Source: Oerskovia jenensis
GTDB lineage: Bacteria; Actinomycetota; Actinomycetes; Actinomycetales; Cellulomonadaceae
Length of the DNA stretch: 64,000 bases
Assembly: GCF_016907235.1 (NCBI RefSeq)
Contig: NZ_JAFBBO010000001.1
Coordinates: 1,984,001-2,048,000, forward strand
Direction of reading: 5' to 3'
Shown here: in pieces, positions 25,159 to 34,012 of the stretch
Layout of the letters: each line of letters begins with the position of its first letter
Numbering within the stretch: the first letter of the stretch is position 1
Notes under the pieces: generated by a model
Database searches by the model: none
Seen by the model: the letters and a program-made list of their open reading frames with translations, nothing else
Told to the model about the DNA's origin: nothing
Made by a program: the position numbers and the translations under genes

Positions 25159-25815
25159 CTACCGACCACTGCCCGGGACGCCCGGGGCGTCCACGTGGCC
25201 CGCTCCGGCGGCACCGCCGTCGGCCCCGGCGTTCGACGGCCCGTCGCCTCCCGGCAGGTCGCTCGGCGGCCCGTCGCCGTCGGGCTCCGCGCTCGTCCCG
25301 GACTCCTCGGCGTCCTCCTCCCGCGCGGGGCGCTTCTTCGAGGAGGGCATGAGCGCGAACCCGACGAGCGCGCAGGCCGCGACGACGACGGGGATCCCGA
25401 CGGTCGGGCGACGCAGCACCTCGATCGCGTCCCGGGCACCCGGGATCCGGACCATGGGCACCAGGGCGTCCTCGACCACGTAGGGCTCGGGGTCGTCGAC
25501 CGGGTTGTTGTCACCGCGCAGCGTCAGGGTGCGCGCCTCTCCTGGCCCGTCGTCCACCTGGACGATGCGGTGCGTGACGAGGACACCTTCGCGCGTGAAC
25601 ACGCTCACGACGTCGCCCACCTCGAGCGTCGAGGCCGGGACACGGCGCGAGACGATGCCGTCGCCCACCTCGTAGGTGGGGATCATCGAGCCCGAGACGA
25701 CCACGAGGGACTGCAGGTTGCCCGTCTGGATACCGACGAACAGCACCAGTCCGAGCACCCCGGCGATCGCGGCGAGCGTGAGGAACGCGTCGCCGATGCG
25801 CTTGAGCCACTTCAT
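25159..25815 (-). CDS. SipW/ER-type signal peptidase I
   Basis: A 218-residue membrane protease with Ser/His chemistry. The catalytic serine is in VSGSMIPTYEVGD (about residue 42), the histidine in THRIVQVDD replaces the usual lysine, and GDNNPVDDPEPY supplies the aspartates. This is the archaeal/eukaryotic-like SipW class. An N-terminal membrane helix precedes the serine and a second one follows near residue 150. The C-terminal 60 residues form an acidic, Gly/Pro-rich tail, absent in short SipW proteins. It is the last gene after three exported proteins, two of which carry SipW-type signal segments, so those are its probable substrates. Confidence 0.88.
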   Translation of the reverse strand: MKWLKRIGDAFLTLAAIAGVLGLVLFVGIQTGNLQSLVVVSGSMIPTYEVGDGIVSRRVPASTLEVGDVVSVFTREGVLVTHRIVQVDDGPGEARTLTLRGDNNPVDDPEPYVVEDALVPMVRIPGARDAIEVLRRPTVGIPVVVAACALVGFALMPSSKKRPAREEDAEESGTSAEPDGDGPPSDLPGGDGPSNAGADGGAAGAGHVDAPGVPGSGR

Positions 25816-25869
25816 GCAGCACCTCCGGGAGAGACCGTCGGGTCGGGAGAGGTCGAGGGATTCACGGCG

Positions 25870-27219
25870 TCACCCCCAGGCGGACCAGGTCTGCAGCACC
25901 GGCCACGGCCGGTACTTCTTGGGCGCCGCCGCAGGACCACCCTCGATGCCGAGCTGCCCCTGGGCGTTGCTCCCCCAGCAGTAGACGCTGCCTGCGGTGG
26001 ACATCCCGCACGCATGGTTGCTGTCGACGTCGACCGTGGCGAACTGATCGATGTCCATCTGGCCGGTCGTGATCTCGGACGGGCGGTCGACGACGGTCTG
26101 CACCCACGACTCGTCGTACCCCACTCCAGCCTGCCCGTCGGCGTTGTCGCCCCAGCAGTAGCCGTCCGCACCGGTGGTGATGGCACAGGCCGTCATGCCG
26201 CCGAGGTCGACCGAGCGGACGCTGATCTCGGTGAGCGGACCACGGACCTGGAGCGGCACGTTCGACAGCCCGACCTGGGCCCCGTCGCTCGACTGCCCGA
26301 GCTGCTTCTTGGAGTTGTCGCCCCAGCAGAACGTCCGCTCGGCGTCGTTCGGGCCGGAGCCGACCGCGCACGCGAAGTTCTGACCGACCGACACGTCTCC
26401 GACCGCGAAGCCGGACATGGGGCCCGTCGTCACGACCTGGACGGGCACGAGGCTCGTCGTCGTGGTCCCGTCACCCAGCTGTCCTCGGCCGTTCTCACCC
26501 CAGCAGTAGGGGATGCCGTCGGCCGTGAGGCAGCCGGACGCCTCACCGACCCCGATGTCCGTCACGGTCGCGGACGCCGGGAGGGCACCTCCCGAGATCA
26601 CGACCGGCGCAGCCACGCTCCCGGCCGAGGTGTGCGTCTCCCCCCAGCAGTACCCCTTGCCGCCGGCGACCACGCACGAGGAGTTCCCGCGCAGCTCGAT
26701 CCCCGTCACGGACCCGAGCTGCGACGCGACCCGGACGGGCACCGAGGAGCCGGCGACGTCGGGTACGCCGAGCTGGCCGTGGTCGTTGAGGCCCCAGCAG
26801 TAGACCCCGTCGTCGGTCGCGGCGCAGGTGTGCGAGGCGCCGGCGTCGAGGTGGGTCACGGTCCGGTCCTGCAGCGCGCCACGCACCGGGCCGACGAACA
26901 CGTCCGAGGACGTGGTGTCCCCGGTCCCGAGCTGACCCGCGGAGTTGTCCCCCGAGCACCAGACCTGCCCGCTCACGAGGACGCACGAGAAGTCCTGACC
27001 GGCGACGACGTCCGTCGCGGTGCCGGCGACCGCGATGTCGACCTGGCCCTGGGCGTGGACCGCGTCGGTCCAGGCCGCCGTCGTCGGCTGGGGGTGCCGG
27101 CCCGCCCAGAGGACCGCCGTGACGGCGAGCAGGAGCACGAGCAGCGCGGCCGCACGCGTGCGGAACCGGTCGGAGCCCGGAGCGTGGAGGTGCGCTCGGG
27201 TCATGGGTCGGCTGGCCAT
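25870..27219 (-). CDS. Exported RCC1-repeat beta-propeller protein
   Basis: A 449-residue secreted protein made of RCC1-like repeats. After a basic N-terminus and a hydrophobic helix (RTRAAALLVLLLAVTAVLWA) comes TTAAWTDAVHAQG, the AAWTD-type processing segment of SipW-cleaved proteins. Then seven copies of a pattern ending in C(W/S)GxNxxGQLG follow, for example VWCSGDNSAGQLG, VYCWGLNDHGQLG, YCWGENGRGQLG, YCWGDNADGQAG and VYCWGSNAQGQLG, which fits a closed seven-bladed propeller. One repeat (YCWGETHTSAG) is irregular. No catalytic motif. GAGGAGAG precedes the ATG at 27219. Presumably a surface or matrix binding protein. Confidence 0.85.
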   Translation of the reverse strand: MASRPMTRAHLHAPGSDRFRTRAAALLVLLLAVTAVLWAGRHPQPTTAAWTDAVHAQGQVDIAVAGTATDVVAGQDFSCVLVSGQVWCSGDNSAGQLGTGDTTSSDVFVGPVRGALQDRTVTHLDAGASHTCAATDDGVYCWGLNDHGQLGVPDVAGSSVPVRVASQLGSVTGIELRGNSSCVVAGGKGYCWGETHTSAGSVAAPVVISGGALPASATVTDIGVGEASGCLTADGIPYCWGENGRGQLGDGTTTTSLVPVQVVTTGPMSGFAVGDVSVGQNFACAVGSGPNDAERTFCWGDNSKKQLGQSSDGAQVGLSNVPLQVRGPLTEISVRSVDLGGMTACAITTGADGYCWGDNADGQAGVGYDESWVQTVVDRPSEITTGQMDIDQFATVDVDSNHACGMSTAGSVYCWGSNAQGQLGIEGGPAAAPKKYRPWPVLQTWSAWG

Positions 27220-27282
27220 GCTCTCTCCTCTCGTCCTGGTCGTCTCGTGTCCTCGGTCGGGCGTCCTGGTCGATGCGGTCGT

Positions 27283-28041
27283 TCAGCCGGGCGCGCGGTC
27301 GTGCCGTCGGTCGCTCTCAGCATCCCGCCTCCGCCGTACGAGCGCAGTCCCGACGCCGAGCAGCCCTCCGGCGAGGGCGGCCAGGGTAAGAACGTCCGTG
27401 CCGGTGGTGGCGAGCGGTCCGCTCCCCGGCCGGCCCGCGCCTCCTGGACGGCCCGCGGCGTCGGTCCCGGTGGTTCCCGAGGGATCGTCCGGTCCGGTGG
27501 TCCCGCCGCCCTGCGAGGGGTCGCCCTGCGTCTCCTGGACGGAGAGGTCGTAGCGGACGCTGCCCGTCGCACCGGCGGCGACGTCGTCGTCGAGCGTGAC
27601 GGAGACCTTGAGCGACGTCGTCCCGCCGGCGGGCAGGACGACCTCCTCGCGGGAGGTCCCGGCCTGGTCCCCTCTCCACCCCTCGACGAGGACAGCGGCC
27701 CCCGTCGGGCAGGAGCCGTCCTCCCAGGTGGTGCTGCACGCCTCGATCGACGTGCTGAGCGACGAGCCCAGCTCACCGCTGGTCGTCATCGCGACGCCCA
27801 CGACGACGCCGTCGCTCTCATGGGTCGAGGCGAGGTCGACGAGGGTGGACCGGGTCTGCCCCGGTGACATGCCGTCGAAGGAGAACGACTGCGGCTGGGG
27901 GATCACCTCCCCGGCCGACACCCCGACGGGTGCGTCCACGGCGACGGCAGCGCCGGCTCCCAGGAGGGCTCCGGCGCTGCCGAGCGTGCAGGCAGTCGCC
28001 ATCCCCGCGACGGCGAGAGCCGTTCGCGGGATCCAGGCCAT
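27283..28041 (-). CDS. LAXTG-anchored surface protein
   Basis: A 252-residue exported protein. A classical signal peptide (hydrophobic run ending near AGAAVAVDA) is followed by a beta-rich domain and a Gly/Thr/Asp linker, then LATTG, a hydrophobic helix and RRRRDAESDRR. LAXTG plus helix plus arginines is the class E sortase sorting signal of high-GC actinobacteria. The middle domain has a cysteine pair (ACSTTWEDGSCPTG). The ATG is one base after the stop of the upstream exported protein. In an operon with a TasA-like subunit it could be the wall anchor of a fibre; that role is inference. Confidence 0.78.
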   Translation of the reverse strand: MAWIPRTALAVAGMATACTLGSAGALLGAGAAVAVDAPVGVSAGEVIPQPQSFSFDGMSPGQTRSTLVDLASTHESDGVVVGVAMTTSGELGSSLSTSIEACSTTWEDGSCPTGAAVLVEGWRGDQAGTSREEVVLPAGGTTSLKVSVTLDDDVAAGATGSVRYDLSVQETQGDPSQGGGTTGPDDPSGTTGTDAAGRPGGAGRPGSGPLATTGTDVLTLAALAGGLLGVGTALVRRRRDAESDRRHDRAPG

Positions 28042-28042
28042 G

Positions 28043-28579
28043 TCAGGAAGCGATCTCCGTGCCGGTGACCTGGACGGTGATCTGCGCGGACTTGCCCTGC
28101 GCCCCGGCGTTGGGGCCCGTCGCGCTCGTGTCGGGGTTCGTGAACGCGTAGGTCACGTCGACCGGGATGACGTCGTTGGTCGCGAGGTTGTCCGGGTCCT
28201 TGCCGCCCGTCGTGTCGTACGCGGCGGTGACCGTGAGGAACGAGGCTGCGTCACCCGTGACCGAGACGACCGGGGTGTCGACGAGGTCCGCCGCGTTGGT
28301 CGAGTCGGCGTTCTTGACCCAGACCGTCCGCGTCACGGACTCGCCGGGGGCCAGGTCCTCGACGACGGGGATCGTGAGGGCGAGCGCTTCGCTCGACGCC
28401 TCCTCGAACCCGGTGTCGGCGCTGGTCACCGAGCCCTGCAGGTTGAAGGCGGACGTGCTGACGTCCCCCTTGAACCAGACGTTGTCGCTCCAGAGCGCGC
28501 TGGTCGCGGCGACGCCGACCCCGAGGACGACCAGGCCCGCGAGTCCTGCCTTGATCTTGCGGCTACGTGATTCCTGCAT
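28043..28579 (-). CDS. SipW-dependent exported protein (TasA/camelysin-like)
   Basis: A 178-residue protein with the alternative signal segment of SipW substrates: KIKAGLAGLVVLGVGVAATS then ALWSDNVWF, matching the AxWSD-type processing region. The mature part is a beta-rich domain (for example APGESVTRTVWVKNADST) like the TasA/CalY group, whose members polymerise into fibres or act at the cell surface. First gene of the four-gene sip operon. I take the ATG at 28579, since the signal segment begins a few residues later; the frame is open much further upstream but without a ribosome site. Confidence 0.83.
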   Translation of the reverse strand: MQESRSRKIKAGLAGLVVLGVGVAATSALWSDNVWFKGDVSTSAFNLQGSVTSADTGFEEASSEALALTIPVVEDLAPGESVTRTVWVKNADSTNAADLVDTPVVSVTGDAASFLTVTAAYDTTGGKDPDNLATNDVIPVDVTYAFTNPDTSATGPNAGAQGKSAQITVQVTGTEIAS

Positions 28580-28820
28580 GAAACACCCATCTCTCTCGGT
28601 CAGGGCTGCGAGCGGCACGTAGCCGACGCCACCCTGAAGTTCCCTTGCGGTCACCCCAAGAAAGCGCCGTTGCATGAAGCTTCTTGGTACGCCTATACCA
28701 TACTGACAACGGGACGTGACGTGAAGACACGCACAGTCTTTACCCGGTCGACTTGTGCAGTCCTGTCCGGTTTCTGACACCCTGTTATGACGAAGATCAC
28801 CCGCTGCGGCGCGGGAACGC
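28580..28820. other. Gene-free leader upstream of the exported-protein operon
   Basis: About 240 bases with lower GC than the flanks and no gene I can support. On the minus strand it holds TTGTCAGTATGGTATAGGCG near 28690-28712, possible promoter material; an inverted repeat AAGAC/GTCTT at 28724-28740; and, nearer the start, a G/C-rich stretch with a small CGGC-tacgt-GCCG hairpin. It may be a structured 5' leader, but I cannot match it to a known riboswitch. Confidence 0.4.
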
Positions 28821-28875
28821 CGAAGGGCCCCGCCTCGACCCCGTCCGATCGGACGGGTCGAGGCGGGGCCCTTCG
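28821..28875. terminator. 21-bp perfect hairpin after purA
   Basis: Arms 28821-28841 and 28855-28875 are perfectly complementary and the loop itself contains the palindrome gtccgatcggac, so the stem can extend almost to the apex. It lies 80 bases past the purA stop and upstream of the exported-protein operon. Very stable; probable terminator. Confidence 0.8.
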
Positions 28876-28955
28876 TGGTCGACGTGTCCGTCATGACGGA
28901 CCTCCGCTGGTCGAGGAGGACGGCGACCGGTACCAGCGTCTCAGCGAGGCAGCTC

Positions 28956-30242
28956 TCAGTGCAGCAGGTCGTGCAGCGGGATGATCGCGTCGCGCGACGG
29001 TCCCACACCGATCGCCGAGACCCGCGAGCCCGAGAGCTCCTCGAGCGAACGCACGTACGCCTGCGCGTTGGCCGGCAGGTCCTCGAACGTCCGGCAGCCG
29101 GAGATGTCCTCGGTCCAGCCGTCGAACTCGGTGTAGATCGGCTTCGCGTGGTGGAACGCCGTCTGGTCCGTGGGCATCTCGTCGTAGCGGACGCCGTCGA
29201 CGTCGTAGGCGACGCAGACCGGGATCTTGGGGATGCCCGTGAGGATGTCGAGCTTGGTCACGACGAGGTCGGTGATGCCGTTGATACGGCTCGAGTACCG
29301 GGCGATCACCGAGTCGTACCAGCCGCAGCGGCGCGCACGCCCCGTGGTCACACCGAACTCGCCACCGGTCTTGAGCAGGTACTCGCCCATCTCGTCGAAG
29401 AGCTCGGTGGGGAACGGGCCCTCGCCGACGCGGGTCGTGTACGCCTTGATGACGCCGATCACCGAGGAGATCTTCGTGGGTCCGACTCCCGAGCCCGTCA
29501 GCGCGCCGCCCGCCGTGGCGTTCGACGACGTCACGAAGGGGTACGTGCCGTGGTCGACGTCGAGCATCGTGGCCTGGCCGCCCTCGAACAGGACGTTCTT
29601 GCCCGCGTCGAGCGCCTGGTTGAGGATCAGCGACGTGTCCGCGACCATGGGCTTGACGCGGTCCGCGTACGCGAGGAGCTCCTCGACGGTCTCGTCGACC
29701 GTGATCGCGCGCCGGTTGTAGACCTTGACCAGCAGGTGGTTCTTCTGGTCGAGCGAGCCCTCGATCTTCTCCGCGAGGATCTTCTCGTCGAACAGGTCCC
29801 ACATGCGGATGCCCACGCGGTTGATCTTGTCGGCGTACGCCGGCCCGATCCCGCGCCCGGTCGTCCCGATCCGGCGCTTGCCCAGGAAGCGCTCGCTCAC
29901 CTTGTCCATGGTGCGGTGGTACCCGGTGATGACGTGCGCGCTCCCGGAGACCAGGAGGCGCGAGGCGTCCACCCCGCGCGAGATCAGGTCGTCGAGCTCC
30001 TGGAAGAGGACCTCGATGTCGACGACGACACCGTTCGCGATGACCGGGGTGACCCCGGGCGACAGGATGCCGGAGGGCAGCAGGTGCAGGGCGTACTTCT
30101 CGTCGCCGATGACGACCGTGTGCCCGGCATTGTTGCCGCCGTTGAACTTGACCACGTAGTCGACCCGCGACCCGAGGAGGTCGGTCGCCTTGCCCTTGCC
30201 TTCGTCGCCCCACTGGGCACCGATGAGCACCACGCCTGGCAT
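28956..30242 (-). CDS. purA: Adenylosuccinate synthase
   Basis: A 428-residue GTP-dependent ligase converting IMP and aspartate to adenylosuccinate. Diagnostic stretches are [14 protein letters not shown] (P-loop-like), [24 protein letters not shown], and the C-terminal [11 protein letters not shown]. Full length with all motifs. The ATG at 30242 is at the family start. DUF3151 lies upstream on the same strand with a terminator hairpin between, so purA has its own promoter in the 30243-30489 gap. Confidence 0.96.
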   Translation of the reverse strand: MPGVVLIGAQWGDEGKGKATDLLGSRVDYVVKFNGGNNAGHTVVIGDEKYALHLLPSGILSPGVTPVIANGVVVDIEVLFQELDDLISRGVDASRLLVSGSAHVITGYHRTMDKVSERFLGKRRIGTTGRGIGPAYADKINRVGIRMWDLFDEKILAEKIEGSLDQKNHLLVKVYNRRAITVDETVEELLAYADRVKPMVADTSLILNQALDAGKNVLFEGGQATMLDVDHGTYPFVTSSNATAGGALTGSGVGPTKISSVIGVIKAYTTRVGEGPFPTELFDEMGEYLLKTGGEFGVTTGRARRCGWYDSVIARYSSRINGITDLVVTKLDILTGIPKIPVCVAYDVDGVRYDEMPTDQTAFHHAKPIYTEFDGWTEDISGCRTFEDLPANAQAYVRSLEELSGSRVSAIGVGPSRDAIIPLHDLLH

Positions 30243-30489
30243 GGATTCCCCACTTTCAGACTGCCTGTTCCTCGGACCAGGTCACGGACCGGCACCGACC
30301 GGCACGTACGTCAGGACTGTCCGGTCGGCGAACGACCGCGTCGCGCACCATCGACCGGAGGTCGACGCACGGCGCGTACCGCCGACGGGTCCTGCGCGGG
30401 CCCGAGGCGCGTCCGGGCGGCAGTCACCCGGAAGCCTGGACGAGTTTACCTGCCATTGACCTCGACGGGCCCCTCGGCCCACCGAGAAC
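30243..30489. other. Intergenic region upstream of purA
   Basis: The 326-base gap between purA and DUF3151 holds a GC hairpin at its far end and, in the remaining 247 bases, no gene or recognised RNA. It should contain the purA promoter, which I cannot pin down; no purine riboswitch pattern is visible. Confidence 0.5.
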
Positions 30490-30541
30490 CTTCCCGCGGC
30501 CCGACGGCGTGGCGTGCGCGGCGTCGTCGGGCCGCGGGAAG
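30490..30541. terminator. 17-bp perfect hairpin after DUF3151
   Basis: Arms 30490-30506 and 30525-30541 (cttcccgcggcccgacg and its complement) with an 18-base loop, starting 28 bases after the DUF3151 stop. Probable terminator of that gene. Confidence 0.75.
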
Positions 30542-30568
30542 TGCGTCCTGGCCAGGGCGGGAACGGCG

Positions 30569-31009
30569 TCAGCCCGCGAGAGCCGCGACCTCGTCGGCCG
30601 AGGTTCCCGAGTCCACCAGGAACTGGGAGCAACGCTCGGCCTCGGCGGTCTCCCCGATGAGCGACGCCGCGCGCGAGAGCGCGAGGAGCGCACGCAGGAA
30701 GCCCTGGTTCGGTGCGTGGTCGGCCGGGATCGGGCCCTGGCCGCGCCACCCCGCACGACGCAGCGCGTCGAGCCCCCGGTGGTAGCCCGTGCGGGCGAAC
30801 GCGTAGGCGGTGACGGTCGAGCGCTCGTCGCCCTCCCGCAGCGTCGCCTCCGCCAGGAGCGCCCAGGGGAGCGAGGAAGCAGGGTGGGCGCCCGCGAGGG
30901 CGAAGTGGTCGTCCCCCCGGGCGATCGCCGCGTCGACGTCCGGCTCGGCCGGCAGACGGACGGGGGGCGGCCCGTCGAGGAGGTTGCGGTGCGTGGGTGC
31001 GTGAGACAT
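30569..31009 (-). CDS. DUF3151 protein
   Basis: A 146-residue cytosolic, helical protein of the actinobacterial family DUF3151, function unknown. It shows FALAGAHPASSLPWALLAE, GYHRGLDALRRAGWRGQG and APNQGFLRALLALSRAA, the family's fixed blocks. The ATG at 31009 is at the normal family start (MSHAPTHRNLL). It lies upstream of purA and close to fbaA, as in mycobacteria, where a DUF3151 gene also lies near the class II aldolase gene. Confidence 0.85.
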   Translation of the reverse strand: MSHAPTHRNLLDGPPPVRLPAEPDVDAAIARGDDHFALAGAHPASSLPWALLAEATLREGDERSTVTAYAFARTGYHRGLDALRRAGWRGQGPIPADHAPNQGFLRALLALSRAASLIGETAEAERCSQFLVDSGTSADEVAALAG

Positions 31010-31078
31010 CCAGCGATTCTCGCAGGCCCCTGACGAGCGCATGTGCAACGAGTCGCCCCGCAGCCTAGAGTCAGGGGC

Positions 31079-31417
31079 ATGATCGAGATCTCCACGTCCC
31101 CCGCGACGACCACGCTCGTCATCGCAGGAGACCTCGATCTCGCGGAACGAGACCAGTTCCCGGAGATCGCGGCCCGCGTGGTCGGGCTGCGCCGCCAGCT
31201 CCTCGTGATCGACATGTGCCGGGTGACCTTCATGGACTCGACCGGCGCGGCCTTCCTCATCTCGCTCGCCGACTCCGGCCGCAAGCGCGGCGGGGCGACC
31301 GTGCTGCGCGGCTGCGACGACCGGGACCTGTTCGTCCTCGAGGTGTGCGGTGCGCTCGACCTGTTCCGCATCGACGCGGACCACCGGTGCGACCCGCCCG
31401 TGAGCGCCAGCGCCTGA
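31079..31417 (+). CDS. STAS-domain anti-sigma factor antagonist
   Basis: A 112-residue single STAS domain. The phosphorylatable serine is in VTFMDSTGAAFLISLAD, the standard SpoIIAA/RsbV site, preceded by the LVIAGDLDLAERDQFP strand. It should bind an anti-sigma kinase when dephosphorylated. It ends 55 bases before the convergent SpoIIE-type phosphatase, with a second STAS gene on that gene's other side. The ATG at 31079 is taken; no strong ribosome site is visible. Confidence 0.87.
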   Translation: MIEISTSPATTTLVIAGDLDLAERDQFPEIAARVVGLRRQLLVIDMCRVTFMDSTGAAFLISLADSGRKRGGATVLRGCDDRDLFVLEVCGALDLFRIDADHRCDPPVSASA

Positions 31418-31471
31418 CGCGCCGGCCCCTCACGCCCTCCCGACGCACGGGACACGCGTGGCCGGGGCTCG

Positions 31472-33898
31472 TCAGCCCTCGTCGGACCTCGACGCGCGTT
31501 CTGCGCGCTCGGCACGTTCCGCGCGCTCGGCGGCCGGCCGGATCCGGGCCCACACGAGCTTGCCCGAGCCGGCCGGACGCCAGCCCCAGTCCGCGAGGCG
31601 CTCGACGATCTGCATCCCGAAACCACCCATGCGGTGGGCGTGCCCGTCGGTCGACACGGGCGGAGCAGGGTTGGAGTCCTCGACCTCGACACGCAGGCCG
31701 TCCCCGGTGTCGAAGAGCCGCAGCGCGAGGTGCCCCCACCCGTGCAGGACGCCGTTCGCGACGAGCTCCGAGACGACGAGCTCCGCGTTGGCGCTGTCGC
31801 CCAGGTCCCACGCCTGGCAGGTGCGCAGGACCGCGTGGCGCGCCCTCCCGATCGACGCGGGCTCGCTCGGCAGGAGCCAACGGCGGCTGCGAGGGCTCAG
31901 AGCCGACGTCACCGGGTCCGTCACGGGGTCGGGGACACGGACCACCACGAGCGCGACGTCGTCCTCGGGGGCGTCCGCGAGCCGCGACAGGAGCTCCTCG
32001 CCGATCCCCGCCGAGTCGATCGCGGTGATCGCGCGGGTCGCCTCGATCAGGGCGTCGAGACCGACGCGCAGCGCACGGTCCCGGCGCTCGATCAGACCGT
32101 CGGTGTAGAAGAGCAGGACGTCCCCCGGGACGAGCTCCGCCCGACCCGTCGCGCGCGTCCCGACCCCGAACCCGACGAGCGAGCCGCCCGCCTCGTTGAG
32201 CTGCGTGACCTCGCCGCCCCGCAGCAGCAGGGGCGGCAGGTGCCCGGCCCGCGAGTACTCGATCGTCCAGCGCTGCGAGTCCTCCGTGGCGCCACCGGCG
32301 CCCCCGCGGTCGCCGGCGCCGTCGCTGTCGGTCCCGCTGTCGGTCCCGGCGACGCCCCCGCTGTCGGTCCCGGCGGCGTCGTCGCCACGCTCGTCCGCGC
32401 CGTCCTCGGCCGACGGCTGCTCGCCGTGCCGCACCAACGACGCGTAGACCAGGCTCGCGGACCGCGGGATGCGCATGCCGACCACGAGCTGGTCCACCCG
32501 TTCGAGGACCGGGCCGGGCGTCGTGAGCTCGTACGCGTAGGACCGCACGACCGACCGGAGCTGCCCCATCGCGGCCGCGGCCTCGACGTCGTGCCCCACG
32601 ACGTCCCCGATGACGAGCCCGACGACGTCGGGCGTGATCTGCAGGACGTCGTACCAGTCACCGCCGACCTGGGCGTGCTCGGAGTTGGGCGCGTAGTAGG
32701 TCCAGACGTCGAGCCCGGTCACGTCCGCCTGCTCGGGCAGCATCGCGCGCTGCAGGGTCTCCGCGAGGCGGTGCTCCCGGGCGTAGAGACGCACGTTGTC
32801 GATCGCGAGGCCCGCACGCCGTGCGAGCGTGCGCAGGACCGCGTCGGCGCTCTCCGGGTCCGTCGTCGTCCCGGGTGAGGCGGGCAGCCCGCTCGTCGCG
32901 AGCAGCCCCAGGACGCGGCGGCGTCCTGCGATCGCGTGGAGCAGGACCTCGCGCGGCGCGCCCGCGAGCGTGGAGGTGCGCTGCCGCACGTCACGGCTCA
33001 ACCAGCCCGAGGCCGACCACTGCGGGTAGTCCGCCGACAGGTCGAGCCGCACGGGGCCGTCGATGCGACCGTCGAGCAGGTCCTGCACGGTGTCCTGGAG
33101 GTCGATCACGGTCCCCGGGACCAGGAGGGCCGGGCCCGTCGCGTCGCCCAGCGCATCGGTCTGCCCCATCGCGCCCTCGACGATGCCCGCGCCGTCCGCG
33201 ATGTACCGGCCGTGGCGCTGCCCGCGCCCGCTCGGTGGCGTCGTGGTGTCGATGCCCTCGGCGAACCGCAGGCCGTCGTCGTTCATGTAGAAACCGGCCC
33301 ACTCCACGAGCGCCCCCTCGAGGACGTCGCAGATCTCCCGCAGCGCGAGCGGGTAGTCCAGGTCGTTGAGCAGGTCCGAGGTCTCGGTGATGATCGCGAG
33401 ACCGGCGCGCTTGCGCCGTTCGAGGTCGAGCGACGCGAGCTGGGCCGCCGACCGGTCGACGTGCTCGGTGACGTCGACCATCGAACCTGCCCAGTGGCTG
33501 ACCTCGCCACCGGCCTCGTCGACGGGGGCGAGCGTGAGCTGCACCCAGATCATCGACCCGTCGTGGCGCTCGTGCTGCACGGTGCGCTTGACCTCGCGCC
33601 CCTCGAGCACTCCCGTCCGGAAGTGCTCGGCCTCCGACTGGTCCGCGAGGACGTCCGACAGGAACTGCGGCCGGTGCCCGACGACCTCGTCGGTCGAGAA
33701 GCCCGTGAGCCTGCTGAAGGCGTCGTTGACCCACAGCACGGGCATGCCCGCGGAGGCCGGTCCCAGGAGGAACGCCGCGACGCCCGCGCGCTGCACGGCG
33801 CGCGCAAGAGTCTCCGCCCCGCCCTCGGGCAGCGACGTCCCGCTCGTGCGCGGACCATGGCCCCAGGAGCCAAGACCCAGGCTCGACGAGCCGACCAT
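31472..33898 (-). CDS. PAS-GAF-SpoIIE phosphatase-HATPase regulator
   Basis: An 808-residue multidomain regulator. Order: PAS near residues 35-150 (VLWVNDAFSRLTGFSTDEVVG, GSMVDVTEH), GAF-like region near 165-385, PP2C/SpoIIE near 395-655 and a GHKL ATPase near 680-795. PP2C metal sites are intact: QVGGDWYDVL, IGDVVGHDVEAA, YTDGLIERRD and PEDDVALVVV. The ATPase has ELVVSELVANGVLHG and GGFGMQIVERL like RsbW. A Gly/Asp/Thr-rich insertion splits the PP2C domain, and the C-terminus ends in RAE repeats. The ATG at 33898 follows GGAGG. It can dephosphorylate STAS antagonists and possibly kinase them too, joining both sides of a partner switch. Confidence 0.9.
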   Translation of the reverse strand: MVGSSSLGLGSWGHGPRTSGTSLPEGGAETLARAVQRAGVAAFLLGPASAGMPVLWVNDAFSRLTGFSTDEVVGHRPQFLSDVLADQSEAEHFRTGVLEGREVKRTVQHERHDGSMIWVQLTLAPVDEAGGEVSHWAGSMVDVTEHVDRSAAQLASLDLERRKRAGLAIITETSDLLNDLDYPLALREICDVLEGALVEWAGFYMNDDGLRFAEGIDTTTPPSGRGQRHGRYIADGAGIVEGAMGQTDALGDATGPALLVPGTVIDLQDTVQDLLDGRIDGPVRLDLSADYPQWSASGWLSRDVRQRTSTLAGAPREVLLHAIAGRRRVLGLLATSGLPASPGTTTDPESADAVLRTLARRAGLAIDNVRLYAREHRLAETLQRAMLPEQADVTGLDVWTYYAPNSEHAQVGGDWYDVLQITPDVVGLVIGDVVGHDVEAAAAMGQLRSVVRSYAYELTTPGPVLERVDQLVVGMRIPRSASLVYASLVRHGEQPSAEDGADERGDDAAGTDSGGVAGTDSGTDSDGAGDRGGAGGATEDSQRWTIEYSRAGHLPPLLLRGGEVTQLNEAGGSLVGFGVGTRATGRAELVPGDVLLFYTDGLIERRDRALRVGLDALIEATRAITAIDSAGIGEELLSRLADAPEDDVALVVVRVPDPVTDPVTSALSPRSRRWLLPSEPASIGRARHAVLRTCQAWDLGDSANAELVVSELVANGVLHGWGHLALRLFDTGDGLRVEVEDSNPAPPVSTDGHAHRMGGFGMQIVERLADWGWRPAGSGKLVWARIRPAAERAERAERAERASRSDEG

Positions 33899-34012
33899 TT
33901 CCACCTCCGAACGACACTGCCGTGAGCGCGTTACTGTCCCGAGTGGACATTCAACCGTAGATTGGTGATCTCCGAGACCTGTGCGGGTCCGGTCCACGCT
34001 GGGAGGAGCAAC

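Noticed and set aside
28043-29008. Long N-terminal extension of the TasA-like protein
   Set aside because: The signal segment starts right after the ATG at 28579 and the extension would cross the purA terminator hairpin.
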